This document shows, piece by piece, positions 63,899 through 64,000 of a stretch of DNA of 64,000 bases (its first letter is position 1; the number at the start of each line of letters is the position of its first letter). Source of the DNA: Salinicola peritrichatus (GTDB lineage Bacteria > Pseudomonadota > Gammaproteobacteria > Pseudomonadales > Halomonadaceae). The stretch spans positions 35,153 through 99,152 of the forward strand of contig NZ_PZJU01000019.1 in the NCBI RefSeq assembly GCF_003206715.1, given 5' to 3'. The translations under genes were made by a program, and so were the position numbers. Under the pieces are notes generated by a model. It made no database searches and was not told the DNA's origin. It worked only from the letters and a program-made list of their open reading frames with translations.

Positions 63899-64000
63899 AT
63901 GTCACCTGCTCAAGATTTGGCTATCGAAACGCCCGATAGCATCCACGCGAAAGAATGGCTACGCGCCTATCAGCGGGTCCGTGCCGCCACCGAAATGATC
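63899..64000 (+). CDS. Probable EgtB-like protein (start only)
   Basis: The first 34 residues of a gene cut by the window edge, with AGGAGGG before ATG 63899. The segment KEWLRAYQRVRAATEMI resembles the N-terminal helix of EgtB/DinB-type sulfoxide synthases of ergothioneine synthesis (usual pattern YxxVRxxTExL). Too little is visible for certainty. Confidence 0.4.
   Translation, partial: MSPAQDLAIETPDSIHAKEWLRAYQRVRAATEMI

Overview
The window is high-GC DNA with tightly packed, often overlapping genes and good Shine-Dalgarno sites. It looks like a gammaproteobacterium. The mix of a GI-type (PFGI-1/ICEHin1056-like) conjugation module, oligopeptide-type and NitT/TauT-type ABC importers and a mer operon would suit Halomonadaceae or pseudomonads, but no rRNA or housekeeping marker is present to settle the genus. 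No tRNA, rRNA or CRISPR array was recognised.

Region A (about 1-22000) is a catabolic block. After two tiny membrane proteins, a pair of strong hairpins and a decayed LysR gene, a minus-strand operon carries allophanate hydrolase, a GntR regulator and a complete peptide/nickel-type ABC importer with a Tat-signal binding protein. Next come a Rieske ferredoxin, a dihydroorotase-like amidohydrolase (minus strand), a three-gene molybdenum hydroxylase whose 2Fe-2S subunit is fused to a CoxG-like domain, a MarR regulator, a DUF1116 (AllG-like) protein, a second (NitT/TauT-type) ABC importer, an amidase and a frameshifted HpxZ/AtzH-like gene. Together these encode import, ring hydroxylation, ring opening and stepwise amide hydrolysis ending at allophanate. 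That points to use of a nitrogen heterocycle (purine, pyrimidine, hydantoin or similar) as a nitrogen source. The substrate is not identifiable from sequence. A 13-bp element, TGCAT(G/T)CACTTTT, lies upstream of three of the transcription units in the matching orientation.

Region B (about 22300-48850) is the mating-pair-formation module of an integrative conjugative element. In order it holds a PilL-type lipoprotein, PFL_4693, a transglycosylase, PFL_4695, a PcfJ-like protein, TraD, PFL_4697, an RAQPRD-like protein, PFL_4701 to PFL_4705, a TraV-like lipoprotein, TraC, a variable stretch (membrane protein, DUF2726, DsbC-like and unknown genes, one of them reversed), then PFL_4709/4710/4711 and TraG. 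Integrase and relaxase are not in the window. Operon starts share a TTAAC(A/G)TT element, and three of the four also have GGATCC.

Region C (about 48535-54549) contains an antitoxin whose toxin partner is cut off by the end of an ISL3-family transposon. Imperfect terminal repeats at 49407 and 54549 enclose the transposase and a full mercury-resistance unit (merR, then merT-merP-merF-merF-like-merA and a small membrane protein), so mer is passenger DNA of the transposon.

Region D (about 54860-64000) begins with a Cys-rich four-helix-bundle copper-binding protein. An eight-gene complex-I-like operon follows: A, a B/D fusion, H, J, K, L, M and N. It has no E, F, G or I subunits, and the B/D fusion has lost every Fe-S and [NiFe] ligand, so the complex looks like a redox-free membrane ion pump, antiporter or coupling device. 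This is the most unusual system in the window. A probable EgtB-like gene begins at the right edge.
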